Shown here: in pieces, positions 31,811 through 44,700 of the stretch
Layout: each line of letters opens with the position of its first letter
Numbering within the stretch: position 1 is the stretch's first letter
NCBI GenBank assembly: GCA_025084515.1
Contig: JAJAGP010000334.1
Location: forward strand, 310,001 to 374,000
Direction: 5' to 3'
Length of the DNA stretch: 64,000 nucleotides
Origin: Ancistrus triradiatus
Taxonomy: Eukaryota; Chordata; Actinopteri; Siluriformes; Loricariidae
Notes under the pieces: generated by a model
Databases searched by the model: none
What the model was told of the DNA's origin: nothing
Seen by the model: only the letters and a program-made list of their open reading frames with translations
Translations under genes and position numbers: made by a program

Positions 31811-32085
31811 CTCAAGTGACACAGTGGCAATTCCCCAACCCAACTCTACAGAGACCTGAGTTTGGGTCCAGAGGTGCCTTCCTTCCACCCTGGGTTTCAT
31901 ACAGACATGACTGGCTGTGCCTCAGGGAAGAAGCCAGTCAAGGGATCATCCCCAAGTACTGCAACATCTACCTCTGCCAGTGGGCTGACGTTTCCTCCAG
32001 AGCATGCTTATGTCTGCAATGTGTGTTCTCCAGGATAGGTTCTGGACTTCCTACAGTGCAAAGATATCAGTGCAAAAACAATCAG
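31811..32085 (+). repeat. Degraded SINE-like fragment
   Basis: Words such as 'ctctgccagtgggctgacgt', 'tgtgttctccaggataggtt' resemble DANA-type SINE wording. Weak. Confidence 0.35.
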
Positions 32086-32099
32086 TAGGTAAGTAATTT

Positions 32100-33300
32100 G
32101 GTTCAAATCGTGTGTAATTACTAACTAAGCATATAACTATATAATCTGTATGTTTTCTGCTCTAGTGTGCGCTCTTGGTCCAAAGGCTGCGGTGGAGGAT
32201 ACAGAAGAGGAGAAGATAATGGAAACTACAATGAGGATGATCATGATGATGAATAGAAAAGCATACTTAGAAGAATGTGGACTAAAGACAGCCCCCATAC
32301 CAGCATGTTGGATTTTCTAGTTAGCAAAGAGGATCTTGTCCTAGCCATGAAACATCAATCTTAATACCATATATAACTTCACTATAAAGTTTAAACAATT
32401 AAATCTTTCATATTTCTTATTGGATTTCTGATTTTAAAAACATTTCTATTTAAGTAAGCATGTTTAAAAATATAATGAGCATCATTTGTATTGGATTCCT
32501 TACTGGGATTTAGTTAATTAGATAAAGCTAAATGAATTAGATAAAGTTAATTTGATAAAGTTAATTTCCACTTAATTAATAAGTAATATCCTTGGTGTAC
32601 CTTTAACATACTGATCAAATACTGATCAAAATAAGTTGTGCTTGACTTTTCTTTTACTTAGGATGAACTCCAAATTAACAGCACAGTGTGGTTCATTGTC
32701 CATTTTATTTATCCTCTATGATCTGTATTGCCCTGTCTTTATGATGTAGATCTGCAGTGCTCTATAAATCTAAATATACATATACCTGTATAAATATATA
32801 TATAAACCTGTATTCTATTTAACTCAGTTATAGCTAAGAGTGATTGTACTGATTAAGAACGGTAGCATTTTATGCTTCCAGCTTTGTGTAACAACCTGCC
32901 AGCTCTGTGTGGTACATCTGTAACATATGCATGATTAGGATTCTCAGTAAACAAACACAATGAGTCATCCTGTTGTGCCTGAATCATCTCTTTATCCGTA
33001 ACTAACACCCAGAACAGCTATAGAGAGCTTTCTCTTGGGGCAGGTAAGATGGCTAGTGGTAGATATGGCCTCATAAAATGCATGGATTTTGTAGTTGTAG
33101 TGTGGAATGTATTGAAATTATTTTCTGTGGTAAGTATGTATCCCTGCTAAATTAAGCCAATGTTAATTTGAGCAGATTTAATTATTTTAGCCTCTTAGAA
33201 ATCCTACATACCATTTGAACTTAACTAATGCTAATTAACTAACTAACAAAATATTACAAAGAGGTTCATAAAACACAACCTAGGTGCATACCACATGGAT
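32100..33300. other. No gene recognised
   Basis: AT-rich. A possible acceptor 'ttctgctctag' at ~32165 opens short frames, and 33050-33150 has a 33-codon hydrophobic frame; neither can be supported. Confidence 0.45.
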
Positions 33301-33312
33301 ACCAACACAGAT

Positions 33313-33694
33313 ATATACTATATGAACAAAAGTTTGTGGACACCCCTAATAATTATTGAACTCTGTTTTTTCAGCAACACTCGTAACACATTCATAATAT
33401 AAAGCAGACATTTCTGGATTCTCCATAGACAAACAGTGGCAGTAGAATGGGTTGTACCAAATACCCCAGTGACAGTCCATAGAGAATTGGACTTTGAGAA
33501 CTTGAAAATACACTGGAATGCCAAAAGTGAGCCAGGACTTATTGTCTAGCATCAGAAGCTGACCTTGCAGTCATGTTTCAAAATCTAGTGGAGAACACTA
33601 TTAGTAAAATAAAGGCTTTTGTAGTATATGTAGCATATGTTTTGGATGTAAATTTTTTGGGGTGTCCACAAACATCTGTCTATATCGTGTATGG
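33313..33694. mobile_element. MITE with 'gtttgtggacacccc' ends
   Basis: 'actatatgaacaaaagtttg' at the left, 'ggggtgtccacaaaca' at the right. Interior shared with 14487 and 28740. Confidence 0.78.
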
Positions 33695-34439
33695 CATATA
33701 GTATATACATAGTATACTGTATAAGGACCATACTACCAAACTGATTTGAAGTCTTGTGGTGACATTTTATTGATCGTTGATTTTATTGTTTGATTTTAGC
33801 TAATTTCACAATCAAATTAAAATACAGAAAGTTTACTTAAATGCATAAACTCTATAGTTTGGTAGTGACAATTTTGCAATGTTACGCAATGACTTTCAGA
33901 CATATTTACTTCAAAATGGTGGGATCTAACTGCTCACCATGTGGCCATGAGATCCAGGGGTGCAGTCCTACTTCTTGATTAAAATTACAGGGGTGAGGCT
34001 TAATAAACTCAGCCTGTTTATTAAAGCTCTCTGTGTTTTAATAGTGGCATTGGAACACAAGACAGCATATAAATAGCCTTGTATCTTTGGGGGTTACACA
34101 TAGTCTACATTACAAAATGTACATGTACAGCTTTTTACAGCAGTAAAAGGGGTAGAACGTAAGTAGTGCTATAAAGCATTGCATAGATTATGGAAAGTGT
34201 TCAACTGTATGCGAAAGCTGTAATACCAATCAAACTCACATCATTTCCGACTTGCGACTAAAATATAGTTGTGTACCCATTGCAGTTCGGATTGCTCTGT
34301 ATATCTGTTAATTATCTGACCCCCTTGTGCTAATCCATATCTGCTAAAGGATAATACCTTCGACCTTGAGAGCCTTAGCCAAGGGCAACAGCAGATTCTT
34401 TACTCCAGTATAAGCGCCGCTGTATAAACCGTATCAAAT

Positions 34440-34553
34440 CTGTTCAATTACTTAAAGATTCAAGTGAAAGCAGGACGATGCAGAGGTTGTTAAGCTGAGC
34501 ATTAGACAGAAGACTTTGTGTGTGTGACAATTTTATTCAATTTCATATTTAAG
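34440..34553 (+). other. Possible 5' leader exon of the small membrane protein gene
   Basis: A TATA-like 'gtataaacc' at ~34421 precedes ~110 bases ending in a consensus donor 'catatttaaggtaagtg'. It lies upstream of and on the same strand as the coding exon at 35217. Inference only. Confidence 0.25.
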
Positions 34554-35216
34554 GTAAGTGCTACAATATCACAGACTTGTTCTTGGTTCCACTCTTAAAA
34601 AATTTGTAGGTACTATGTGTGTTTGAGTGAAATGGAACATTTTTGTTTTATTCAATAAATTACAGACAAATTCCAAATAAAAAATATTTATTTGCAGCAA
34701 TGACAAGAGCATTTATTCACTGTAAATGACTACTGGTCAAAATAACTGAGAAGATGCAGTGTTTTCTGACCTTCATTAATAATTGAAATAATAATTCAAA
34801 GAAAACAAGTTTATAATCATTGTTAAACAAAATAATACTAATGTTTTTTAAACAATCCTTAATAAATAAGATTTGGTTCAGGTGATCATTAAGTAGAATG
34901 AAGAGTGTCTGTGTTGAAATTCATCAGACACTGGAATGAATTTGCTGCCATGCATGTAGATATGTTGTTTGTAAGAAAATCTGGAGTGGTCTCTTATTTT
35001 TTTCCAGAGCTGTATGTTTAAAAAACTCTCTAGGTTTAAGTTCTAACATGTGTTTCATGCTCCATATGGTCATAACCAATACCTAAATTTGAATCTTCAT
35101 ACTTATAGGAATAAAACTTATAGCAGTTTAGCTTAAAGGAGACTGAGTGAAAATTTCCATTGTTGCCAGTATTGAACACATTGGTCGGCAGAGGTCAGAC
35201 AGACTCCTCCAACACC

Positions 35217-35418
35217 ATGGCAGGTCCTCTCGAACCCTCAGATCTCAAGCCTCCTGAAGAAGGAGACGTGCTTTTTAAGAGCTACATCCCACCAGCACGA
35301 GATGCCGTCCATCTACCCATCCATGTTCTCTACATGCTCCTCGCGTCTGTGGTCATACTCATGACCCTCTACGCCATCATCGGTCATCTCATAAAAGACC
35401 TGATGCATGATTTAGCAG
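35217..35418 (+). CDS. Small membrane protein gene, exon 1
   Basis: 67 codons plus one base, carrying the N-terminus and the whole membrane span, ending ...HDLA. Confidence 0.78.
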
Positions 35419-36346
35419 GTAAATATATCCAGTGGGCTTTAAAATTAAGCACTTGGTGCACCTTGAAAGCTGCTTTGTTATCCAGATTCCTATGTTGAGA
35501 AATCCCTTGTGTTTGAGTGTTACTCTCATGACCAATGGCAGAGAAAGAGTTGTGTTTTAGTCTATAATCTGTTAATACTATTGCAGTGATCAAATTCTGA
35601 GACCACTAGTGAAAATGCCCATAGCCCAATACCTTAATCACTAGGCAGGCTACCACAGTCCCAAATCTGATAATATGTCTCGAATCAAATAAGACAAATC
35701 ATATTTGAGTAAAAAGATGAAACTTTGAAAAAAATATCTTTAGTTAATTTTCAGAATTTCCTTGATCTCTTCAAGTTCTAAATCTGATAATCCATCTTAT
35801 TCTTGAAAGACTTCACAATATTTCAAAGAGAATCTTGTGACGTTACTAAATGCTTGGCTTTCTCCATCTTCAAGTGCCCCCATAAATGCTTGATGGGGTT
35901 TAAACCAGATGACAGTGGAGAAAAGTCCATGACACCTTCACATCTTTGGTCTTCGAGTAGCGCAAAAGCTTTGAGGTGTTGGGTCATTATTTTACTGCAC
36001 TATGAATGCTTCTCCAAACAGGCATGTTCACTGAACAACCAGAAAAGCAGAAATCTATAAGCCATTGTAATAATTATGTCTCTGCTTCCTCGGTCTCTGG
36101 GCAGACTGGCTGTTTGGCGAGCAACCAGAGGAGGTGGAGATAAACTTCTTGGAGACAAAGGATAAGTTCATGGCAGACTGGTGTCCAGAAACAAGTCCAG
36201 AGTTGGAAGAGCTGGCCAGAGCTGAGCAGATCAAAGTGGTCATGGAGGGCGATAACCAAACACCAGCTATCTGGGTCATATCAGAAGGGACTGAACCGCG
36301 GGCTCCACGTGCTGGGCCACGTGTGGCATTTGATAAAAACACATGA
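35217..36346 (+). CDS. Small single-pass membrane protein, two exons, 147 aa
   Basis: Exons 35217-35418 and 36105-36346 join in phase 1 (G|AC = Asp; donor gtaaat, acceptor 'tctctgggcag'). The ATG in 'aacaccATGg' is the best context; an in-frame ATG at 35160 is weaker. Residues ~33-56 (LPIHVLYMLLASVVILMTLY and on) form one membrane span. A Pro-rich acidic N-terminus (DLKPPEEGD, YIPPARD) precedes it, and an acidic C-terminal tail follows the span (DWLFGEQPEEVEINFLETKD, PELEELARAEQIKVV). No catalytic motif. It may belong to a vertebrate small integral membrane protein (SMIM) family, but I cannot name the member. Confidence 0.78.
36105..36346 (+). CDS. Small membrane protein gene, exon 2
   Basis: Two bases completing Asp, 79 codons and the TGA stop. 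Encodes the acidic tail (NFLETKDKFMADWCPETSPE). Conserved-looking composition against AT-rich flanks. Confidence 0.78.
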
Positions 36347-37047
36347 ACCTTGTACCTCCTGTTTGGTCTCTTTTGTACATATATATTGTGGTATTTGTTT
36401 AGTCTTTCCTTTTGATGTATAATATTCACACTATTTTAGAATTAACGTATCCAAGTAATGCTGTTGTGCATTCTGTACTCTATTTAAGTAAGATTCAACA
36501 ACATTATTTTGATATTGCTATCAAATGCATGCTGTCATATTGTACAATAACATATAAAAATGGATATTTTCAAGGCTAATGGCCACTTTCATGCACACAG
36601 GGCAACCCTGATCTGCTACAGTCCTAGCCCTATGAAACAAGGAATTTTGAATCTCGGAGGGCCTTTGGTGAGGCAAACTTTTAGCCTTGTGCAACAGGAC
36701 AGAATCAAAACCTTTAACTTGACAGAATGAAGGGATCCTCACCTCAGCAGAGACAGGAGAAGAACCAGTGAAGAGTAGAGCCAGTACCACTGGCACTGGT
36801 TTCCAGTGCTGAGCCACCCTGGTTTACTATAAGTCCTGTTTCTGCCAGCTCTTACAGCCAACAATTTGAACCTACGTCTGGGTTGTCTCTCTGTTCCTGA
36901 ATGCCTGCATTTTGGCGTTAGAATATAAAGCAAATAAATAAATACTAATATCATTGCTGTTGTTATTTTTTACAGCCAATTGTGTCTGCATGTGTGACTC
37001 GACACTCAAACCTGCATCCCTGCTGTGGACTGTGGATGGTACCTATG

Positions 37048-37157
37048 CCAAACTGCCACTGTTGGGTCAAGGACCCACAATTGCTTGGATTGTAAAACTT
37101 CATAAGTTGTAAGTCGCTCTGAATAAGGGCATCTGCTAAATAATTAAATGTAAATGT
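37048..37157 (+). mobile_element. Truncated tRNA-derived SINE
   Basis: 'actgccactgttgggtcaag' to 'taaatgtaaatg'; tRNA-like head lost. Opposes the next copy at 37273. Confidence 0.8.
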
Positions 37158-37272
37158 AGTCTGAGAAGCAACAACAGAGATTATTGTCATTATTATAAAC
37201 TCATACTGTAGCCCACCGCAGTAGGGACCCAGGTTCGAGTCCATGCGATGCTTTCAGACTGGTCATCATTTC

Positions 37273-37468
37273 CATTTCCATTTACAGCATTTAGCAGACG
37301 CCCTTATCCAGAGCGACTTACAATTGATACAGTCTTACAATCCAAGCAATTGTGGGTTAAGGGCCTTGCTCAAGGACCCAACAGTGGAAGCTTAGCAGAG
37401 GTGGGATTTGAACCCTGGACCTTTTGGTCCATAGACCAGCACCTTAACCGCTAGGCTACCACAGTCCC
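37273..37468 (-). mobile_element. tRNA-derived SINE
   Basis: Full-length copy: 'tttagcagacgcccttatcc', 'gggatttgaaccctggacc' (B box complement), 'gctaggctaccacagtccc'. Confidence 0.92.
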
Positions 37469-37762
37469 ATCACATGCTGACATGATTGTCTGAGTCTGAG
37501 GGAGAGAGGCCAGTTGGGGGATTATTATTCATACTTATGAGAAAAATGAGCAGCTTTGACATATTTACTACATTTAACATCATATAGTTTACTACACAAC
37601 TGGTTGTGAAGCGGCTCTACAACACGGTTTAATGTAGGACAGGCGCAGAGCGGATAGAAGGGGGTGGTGGTGGTGGTGGGGGGGCAGATCAGGAGGAGGG
37701 TCGCGCGAGATAACGGAGCTCAGCATCCTCACGTTCGGCTCTCAGCTCCGGGTTCAGAGACA

Positions 37763-37870
37763 ATGACTGACGATCTGATCGGGTAGATGTTTGGATCTGC
37801 ACACTTCATCACAACAACAGTAGCATCAATACTGAGAAGCTGAGAGGAGCGCAAAGGAATAACGATGTAG
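37763..37870 (+). promoter_or_regulatory. pde4dip: Three upstream ORFs in the pde4dip leader, one a bare ATG-TAG
   Basis: uORFs at 37763-37786 (7 codons plus stop), 37787-37843 (18 codons plus stop, beginning one base after the first one's stop) and 37865-37870 (start-stop). The main ATG follows at 37898. If the leader covers this region, they would limit initiation at the main start. Confidence 0.5.
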
Positions 37871-37897
37871 GAGCTCGAGCTACTTCGGTTTCTCAGG

Positions 37898-37947
37898 ATG
37901 GAATGGGTTGATGAATCGGGGGTACCGCTCTGGCCGGCAACCGAAAG
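37898..37947 (+). CDS. pde4dip: pde4dip exon 1
   Basis: 16 codons plus two bases: MEWVDESGVPLWPATE then AG| before gtacaag. The first base of exon 2 completes Arg. The start is inferred from phase agreement and position behind a GC-rich leader; it is not conserved enough to confirm from memory. Confidence 0.65.
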
Positions 37948-38721
37948 GTACAAGATAGTCAATTTACTCTTAACCTTAATGCAGCCTTGCTTAAATAATC
38001 GCGTTCATCTTGTCTGATTGTGTCTTTGATTTCGGTGCCTTTACCTGCATCAGAATGCAGGCCTCTTGAGAGTAGCTCCACACATTACCGTTTTTCCACC
38101 ATCGTCTTGATCGGATATAGATTCATGTCCTTTCATTTTTAGCTTCTATAATTTCAGATAATTTCTCACTGTTACTGATTCTGCTTTAATCGTGATTAGT
38201 CTATGAACCAGCTGTGCGATGTGGAGTGTGAGTCACGTGGTCAGAGGACGTTCAGCGCACCGCTGTGTACTGTAATAGGCAGCATACCCAGATAGCAATC
38301 AGTCATTGAACATCTATGCAGCCTATACAGAGCTGGGCTGCATCGCAAATGGCTTCTTGCTTCCTAAATAGGGGAACTACACAATGGTTTTTAACACCTA
38401 AGGTATAACAAAGGTTTTTACACCCTATGCAGCCCTCTGTATGTCAAGTGTCGAGCCTTTGTAAGGCAGTGCTGCTGTGTCTGTGAAGGACGTTTGTTTT
38501 TTCACGTACTTTGCATGTCGTATTAGCTTTTGTTGGTTTGTTAGCGTCTGCTAGTTTTTGTTTTTAAAACCATGTAATATAGTAGTTTTACATTTTACGA
38601 ATTTCCTGTTTAGCTAGCCAGTTTAGCCTTTGTTTTAGCTTGACACCCTGTTCAGTGCACTTCTTTTCCCACTTCTTTGCCCATTACAGTAAACATGCCA
38701 TCCAATGTTGGGTTACAATGC

Positions 38722-38795
<74 letters not shown>

Positions 38796-41700
38796 TAATA
38801 AATAATACTTCCATAGTTTGCAGGGAAGTAGGTGACCTGCAAATTGGGCTGACTCCCAAATTCCAAAATCCCTTTAGGGTTGTACAACAAGATATTGATA
38901 CTGACCTTACATTTTAGCAGCGGCTTACAAATCTCACAATCCAAGCAGTTGTGGGTTAAGGGCCTTGCTCAAGGACCCAACAGTGGCAGCTTGGCAGAGG
39001 TGGGATTTGAACCCTGGACCTTTTGATCTATAATCCAGTACCTTAACCGCTAGGCTACCACAGTCCAGACTAGATGTCCGGCATTTGCTGTTTTATTATT
39101 TTCACACAATATGTATTTCATCATACTTTTTGTATTGGTTTTGTTAGTTTCTCTTAATTTTTGTTTTTAAAATGATATAATATAGTAATTTTACATTTTT
39201 AATTGGGGCTTAACTACTCCATTTAACCTTCGTTTTAACTTGACTCCCTTTTCAGTGCACTTCTTAGCCTATTAAACACGTCCTGCAATGTTAGGTTAGG
39301 GTACAATGAATTTTAGCTTATGCCCTAGATGTCCAACGTTTGCTTTTTTCAGGGCGGCGGGCGGGGGGTGAGGGGGGGCGGTCCGCGGGGGTGGGTGGTT
39401 GCGTAGGGGTTGGTGGGGGGGGTGTGGGGGGGGGGGGGGGGGGTTTTTTTGGGGGTGGGGGTGGGTGTGGGGGGTTGGTTGTTTTTTGTGGGTTGTGGTG
39501 GGGGGGTTTGGGTGTGTGGGGGTTGCAAGGAGGTGTTATTGTTTTGTGTTGTTTTGTGGTTGGTTGGGTTTTGTTTTGGGTGTTGTTTAGTTTTTTTGTT
39601 TTTTTTTTTTTTTGTTTTCTTGTTGTTTTTTTTTTTTTTTTTTTTTTGTTTTTCTTTTTTTTTTGTTTTGGGTTTGTTTTTTTTTGTTTTTTTTTTAATT
39701 TTTTTTTTTTTGTTTTTTTTTTTTTTTTTTTTTTTGTTTATTTTTTTTATTTTTTTTTCTTTTTTTTTTTTAACTTGACTCCTTTTCAGTGAACTCTTAG
39801 CCCTATTAAAAACAAGTCATGCAATGTTAGGTTAGGGTACAATGAATTTAGGTTAGCCCTAGAGGTCCAACGTTTGCTTTTTTGCTGAGCGAGTTTCATT
39901 TTCACAAAAATATGAATTCATCTTAATTTCCGATTAGTTTTGTTAGCTTCTGTTAGTTTTTGTTTTTATAATGATACAAGATAGTATTTTAACATTACCA
40001 TAAAGTCCTATTTAACTAGCCAATATAACCTTTGTTTTAGCTTGACACCCACTACGTAGTGCACTACTTACTCTATTTACATAAAATACATCTTACAAAG
40101 TTAGGTTGGTGTCCAAACAATCAGTTTAGCTTATGTTGAGCGCCCATAATACACTTCACAGTTTGCAGGGGAGTAGTCGGTCTAGCTAGTTTGAATCCCA
40201 AATGGATGTCTGATCCCTTTGCAGATCCACTATAACTGGATATGATAATGAATGAATGATAATGACTTCTACACCTTATGTTATGCTCTGTATTTCCAGC
40301 AGCTAGCTTTCTATCGGGTTTCTTTCTTTATAGATATCTTTTGTTAATTTTACATTTTAATTAAAATTATTCAACAAGCTCAGCTCTGATGGCTCGGTGG
40401 TAAGAGCCAGCTACTGAAGGGCCTGGGTTCAAATCCCAGGTGTGGTTCTGCAACAGTTGATCCTGTGTTGGACTGATGCCAGGGTGTACCTCTGCCTGGT
40501 CCCAGGGGTTAGCCTGACCAGGATAAGTGGGAGTAAAACAGGATGTTTTGCTTCAGTGTTTAACAAGCCTAATTCCTTTTAGTTTTTGACTCCCTATTCA
40601 CTACATAGTGTACTACTTTGAGAGTTTGGCCTATTTAGTGTCTGGACCTATTTATAAGTGTCTGCTTATAGTGAAATAGGTAACATTCTGAACTGAATGT
40701 CTGAGCACCATGTTATACAGGCTACCTTACTTATCATTGCTATATAGCATACTGTAGAATACCGGGTATTGACTAAATAGTCAAGATATAGTTAATCAGC
40801 TTAAAAATAAGGATAATAACCATATCAGACCATGGATGTATATGCAAACGGACGTTATGGTGAGCATGCATGTACTACAGTTGGTTTTACACACTGTAGT
40901 GCTCTATATGTCCAAATCTGCTGTATGTTTGTCAAAGGATTTGTTTCATTTTAGATAGTCCATGCCTTTTGTTTGTTTTAGATTATTCCTGTATATTGTG
41001 CACCATGTTGGGAGTTTTGCATAATAATTATAAATAATGCCGGAAGTCTAGTGGAGAATATGCAGGAGACACATCCCGCAATGTGTAATGTACCACTATG
41101 CACCACAGTATGTTAATTTTTCAGTAGTAGTGACTGTGGTGACCCACACAGTATTGGACTACTGACCAGGAGGTCCAGGGTTCAAATTCTGGTCCTCTGT
41201 AGCTGTTAGGCCCTAGTGCAAAGCCCTTAACCCATAATTGCTTGGATTTGTATTGCTCTAAATGGATTACGCTTTGATTTTGCTTTTAAAGTGGAAAGTA
41301 TGACTAAGGATTAAGGCTATGTGGTGCTGGCTTAGTGTGTGGCTGGCTAATATCTCAGTTAGCAGTATTATTCACAACTGACTCACATTTAAACAGCTAT
41401 TTGGTTGTCAGTTTGCCAACATTTCTGACACTCATGTGATATTTTCAGTGGCTGGGAATTCTCTCCACCTGTCATTGTTTTAACAGCTGTTTGAGATGGG
41501 GATACAGCTGTTTACACAACCGGAAGTGTGGAGAGAGGCAGAGCGTCTCGGGGAGAAACCATGTTGTCTTGTATTTTATTTGACAGGGAAAATCTCTTTC
41601 ATGTAACACGTGAAAAATACAGGGACTGTTCTGACAGTTCTTGTAAGATGTCAAGAGCATGCAAGAAACCAGAAAGCAGCTAAGAGGTGATCAATTCTAG

Positions 41701-44700
41701 GTTGAGTTCAGCACTGTTTGGTGATTTACCAGCTTAAAGACGTCAGATTCACTTCACCGGATTATTATAAGATTTAGAACAGGTAATGCGTTAAAACATT
41801 AACACAGTGAAGAAACAAGAAGGAATCCTCAGTGTTACATAATAATAAAGAAAACAATTTACTGTGAATTAAATTTTCTTTGGATTCTTTCTTTGTATCT
41901 CCCCATCCACTTTTTAATCTCTGAGTTTGGATCTGCCCAGTTCCAAGGGGTGTGCCAACCCCTTGGCACGAACAGTAGAACCATAGGCCATTGAGTACCT
42001 CTGTCTAATAATGTCACTTTTTTCACTGGCACGTCACTGACTTTTACTGCAATAACATGCCCAAGAATTAGCATGCTACTTCTGCTGCATCCATCTGCCA
42101 TCTTTGCTGGCATCTCGATCTATCGGATTCCTGTCTGACCTTCCCTCCCTCAGTCAACTGTGTCTGTGGGTCACCTAAGAAAGCCAGAGACACTGCAGAC
42201 ACTCAAAATTAATCTCTCCAGAGATACGCTAGCGTATTTGACTGCTACGCCACCCGAGCACCATTGTTTTTAGTGTGAAAGAGGATAAAGGCATGCTAAC
42301 CATTCACAGGCATCCTATATATAGAATTACATTTACATTTTCTTTACATTTACAGCATTTAGCAGACGCCCTTATCCAGAGTGACTTACATTGGTACAAT
42401 CTTACAATCCAAGCAATTGTGGGTTGCAATTGTGGACCCAACAGTGGCAACTTGACAGAGGTGGGATTTGACCTTCTGGTCCATAGTCCAGTACCTTATC
42501 CACTAGGCTACCACAGTCCCTTAGGCAGTTAACAATCTTCTCCAACTATATTCAGCTGTTGTATGACCAGGAATTTGAATAGAAGCAGTAGCAATTGCAT
42601 TTAGTTTAAATTTACAGTTTACAAAGATAAAACTACAAGGTGTATTACTATTTAAAATGGCTTTGTTAGGCAGCTTAACTGCAGCTAACTAATTACAGGA
42701 AGCTTGCTGTTATGGCTGCCCAGTAAAATGCAGTCATGATATGTGAACATTTGAAAATCCACCAGCTGAAAATGCTTCACATATAGCAGCCTTCAGTGTC
42801 CCTGTTGGTAGCTGATTGTTGTTGGAATTGAGAGAATGAATTGGTGTGTTACATCAAAGAAATAACAAAGCAGTACTGCCACTGGTAACATTTACATTTA
42901 GTCATTTAGCAGGCACTATTTTTCAGAGTGACTTACAGCTGATACAGTCTTACAGTCTTAAGGACCTTGGTAGCTTGGGAGAGCTGGGATTTGAACCATT
43001 GATCTTCAGGAAATACATTAACCACAACGCCACCATTTTGCCATTTCGCAGATGCAAATGCAATCCATGCCATTGCGGGTTAAGGGCCTTGCTCAAGGGC
43101 CCAATAGGTTTGAACCCTGGACCTTCTGGTTCATGGTTCAGTACCCTAACTGAGGCCACTTCAGTCCCAGTATTGCAGTGGTAGTTACCAGCTAATCCAG
43201 TATTAGACCCAGCACTAATCCCAGCATTAAACGTTCCATATTAGCTGAAAGTCTGGTTTCTCAGTGGTGGATATTCATTTACCAGTTAATGTGTCTCTCA
43301 AGCTTTTGTTCACGAGCTCAGGATCTTTTCACACTTCCTGAATAGCTCTTTTACTCACCATATCTGGGGTAATCACTGCTATTGATATTAATCAGCAGCG
43401 CACTGGTTTCACACCCTCTACCTCACAATTGCGCTACTGTCAGATGCAATGCAGTTTGCCTTGGCTACCATTTGTTAAATTGCCCTGTCTTTTGACACCT
43501 GGTGTGTCGTTAATTATGGCAAATGTGAGCAAATAAGATGCATGAGTGTACTGTTTCTTCCCTGTAGAAGCATAGCTCTCTAAAGCACAGTATTGTGCTG
43601 CTACATGCTGACCTGCTTTATCTAGACCTACTTATTTCAAATGAATTCATATTGAATTCCCTACCAAATTCGGTTCTAAAACATCAAAGCCACACAGACT
43701 CTCTGCAGTTTCGGCCTGTCATTAGAACCAACATGAATGAGTGAAGCAGATTAATTGCCCTAACTCTGCACTATTCCCGGTGTAATGTGCGAGCCGATGG
43801 TCTGTTTATTTTGCAGTTTATGTGTGTCTGTGTGCCTTGTTTTATGTGTGTGAGCGTCATTTTTTATTTAAAAAACATGCTCTTGGCGTGTGACTTAATG
43901 TTACTGAATGTATGTGACGAAACTCCCCGATCATTAATATTAAGTACGTGTTATGTGAATTTGTGATGTGCGCCTACCATGCTGATGCAAATCCTGTGTA
44001 AGAGTGACCCGAGTGTTAGCCTTTATTTCAACTACATTGACTGGTAATAGTCTTTAACAGGGTTGGTAATCTGTGTGTCAGTATACAAACTGTGTATTAA
44101 AGAACAGATGTGAGAAGTAGTTCTGTTTTTGCTCGTCTGACTTTCACAAGGATGCAGCATTTTCTCTATATAAAAAAGTTAATTGCTATGGAGAAACACA
44201 TATCCACACACAGCCTTCTATATTTTTGCAGTTACACATATTTTCCAGCAGGTTATGAACCAAAATGTAACTTTTTCAATATATATGCTAGTCCAACACC
44301 ACAGGGTTCCAGGTTCAAGTAATGGCGGTGATTCCTGTTTGCAGAAATGGCTGGCTTTGTGTAGGACTGGAGGATTGATCCCTCCCATGCAACCCTGACC
44401 AGGCAAATTATGCTTAAGACATGAAAAAAATAATCATCAAAACATTTACATTTACAGCATTTAGCAGACACCCTTATCCAGAGTGACTTACAACTGATAC
44501 AGTCCAAGCAGTTGTGGGTTAAGGGCCTTGCTCAAGGACCCAACAGTGGCAGCTTGGCAGAGGTGGGATTTGAACCATGGACCTTCTGGTCCATAGTCCA
44601 GCACCTTACCCGCTAGGCTACCACCGGTGACCAGGAGTGCTCAAACTATTGCATAAAACGTTTGCATCTATTTTTAGACGGATTTTTCAAAAATGAAGCT

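Noticed and set aside
32166..32320. Possible last exon after 'ttctgctctag', acidic frame (AAVEDTEEEK)
   Set aside because: No supported upstream exon in phase and no family match.
33050..33151. 33-codon hydrophobic frame (MASGRYGLIKCMDFVVVV) resembling a tetraspanin first exon, with a gtaagt donor
   Set aside because: No second tetraspanin exon or CCG motif was found on the same strand in the following sequence; most likely chance.
39340..39792. 150-codon Gly- then Phe-rich frame
   Set aside because: Product of the G/T-only block.
40383..40455. Possible true tRNA gene
   Set aside because: The A and B boxes are present, but it does not fold into a clear cloverleaf and continues into a SINE body.
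41859..42113. 84-codon minus-strand frame
   Set aside because: No motif or splice context; composition is not distinctive.
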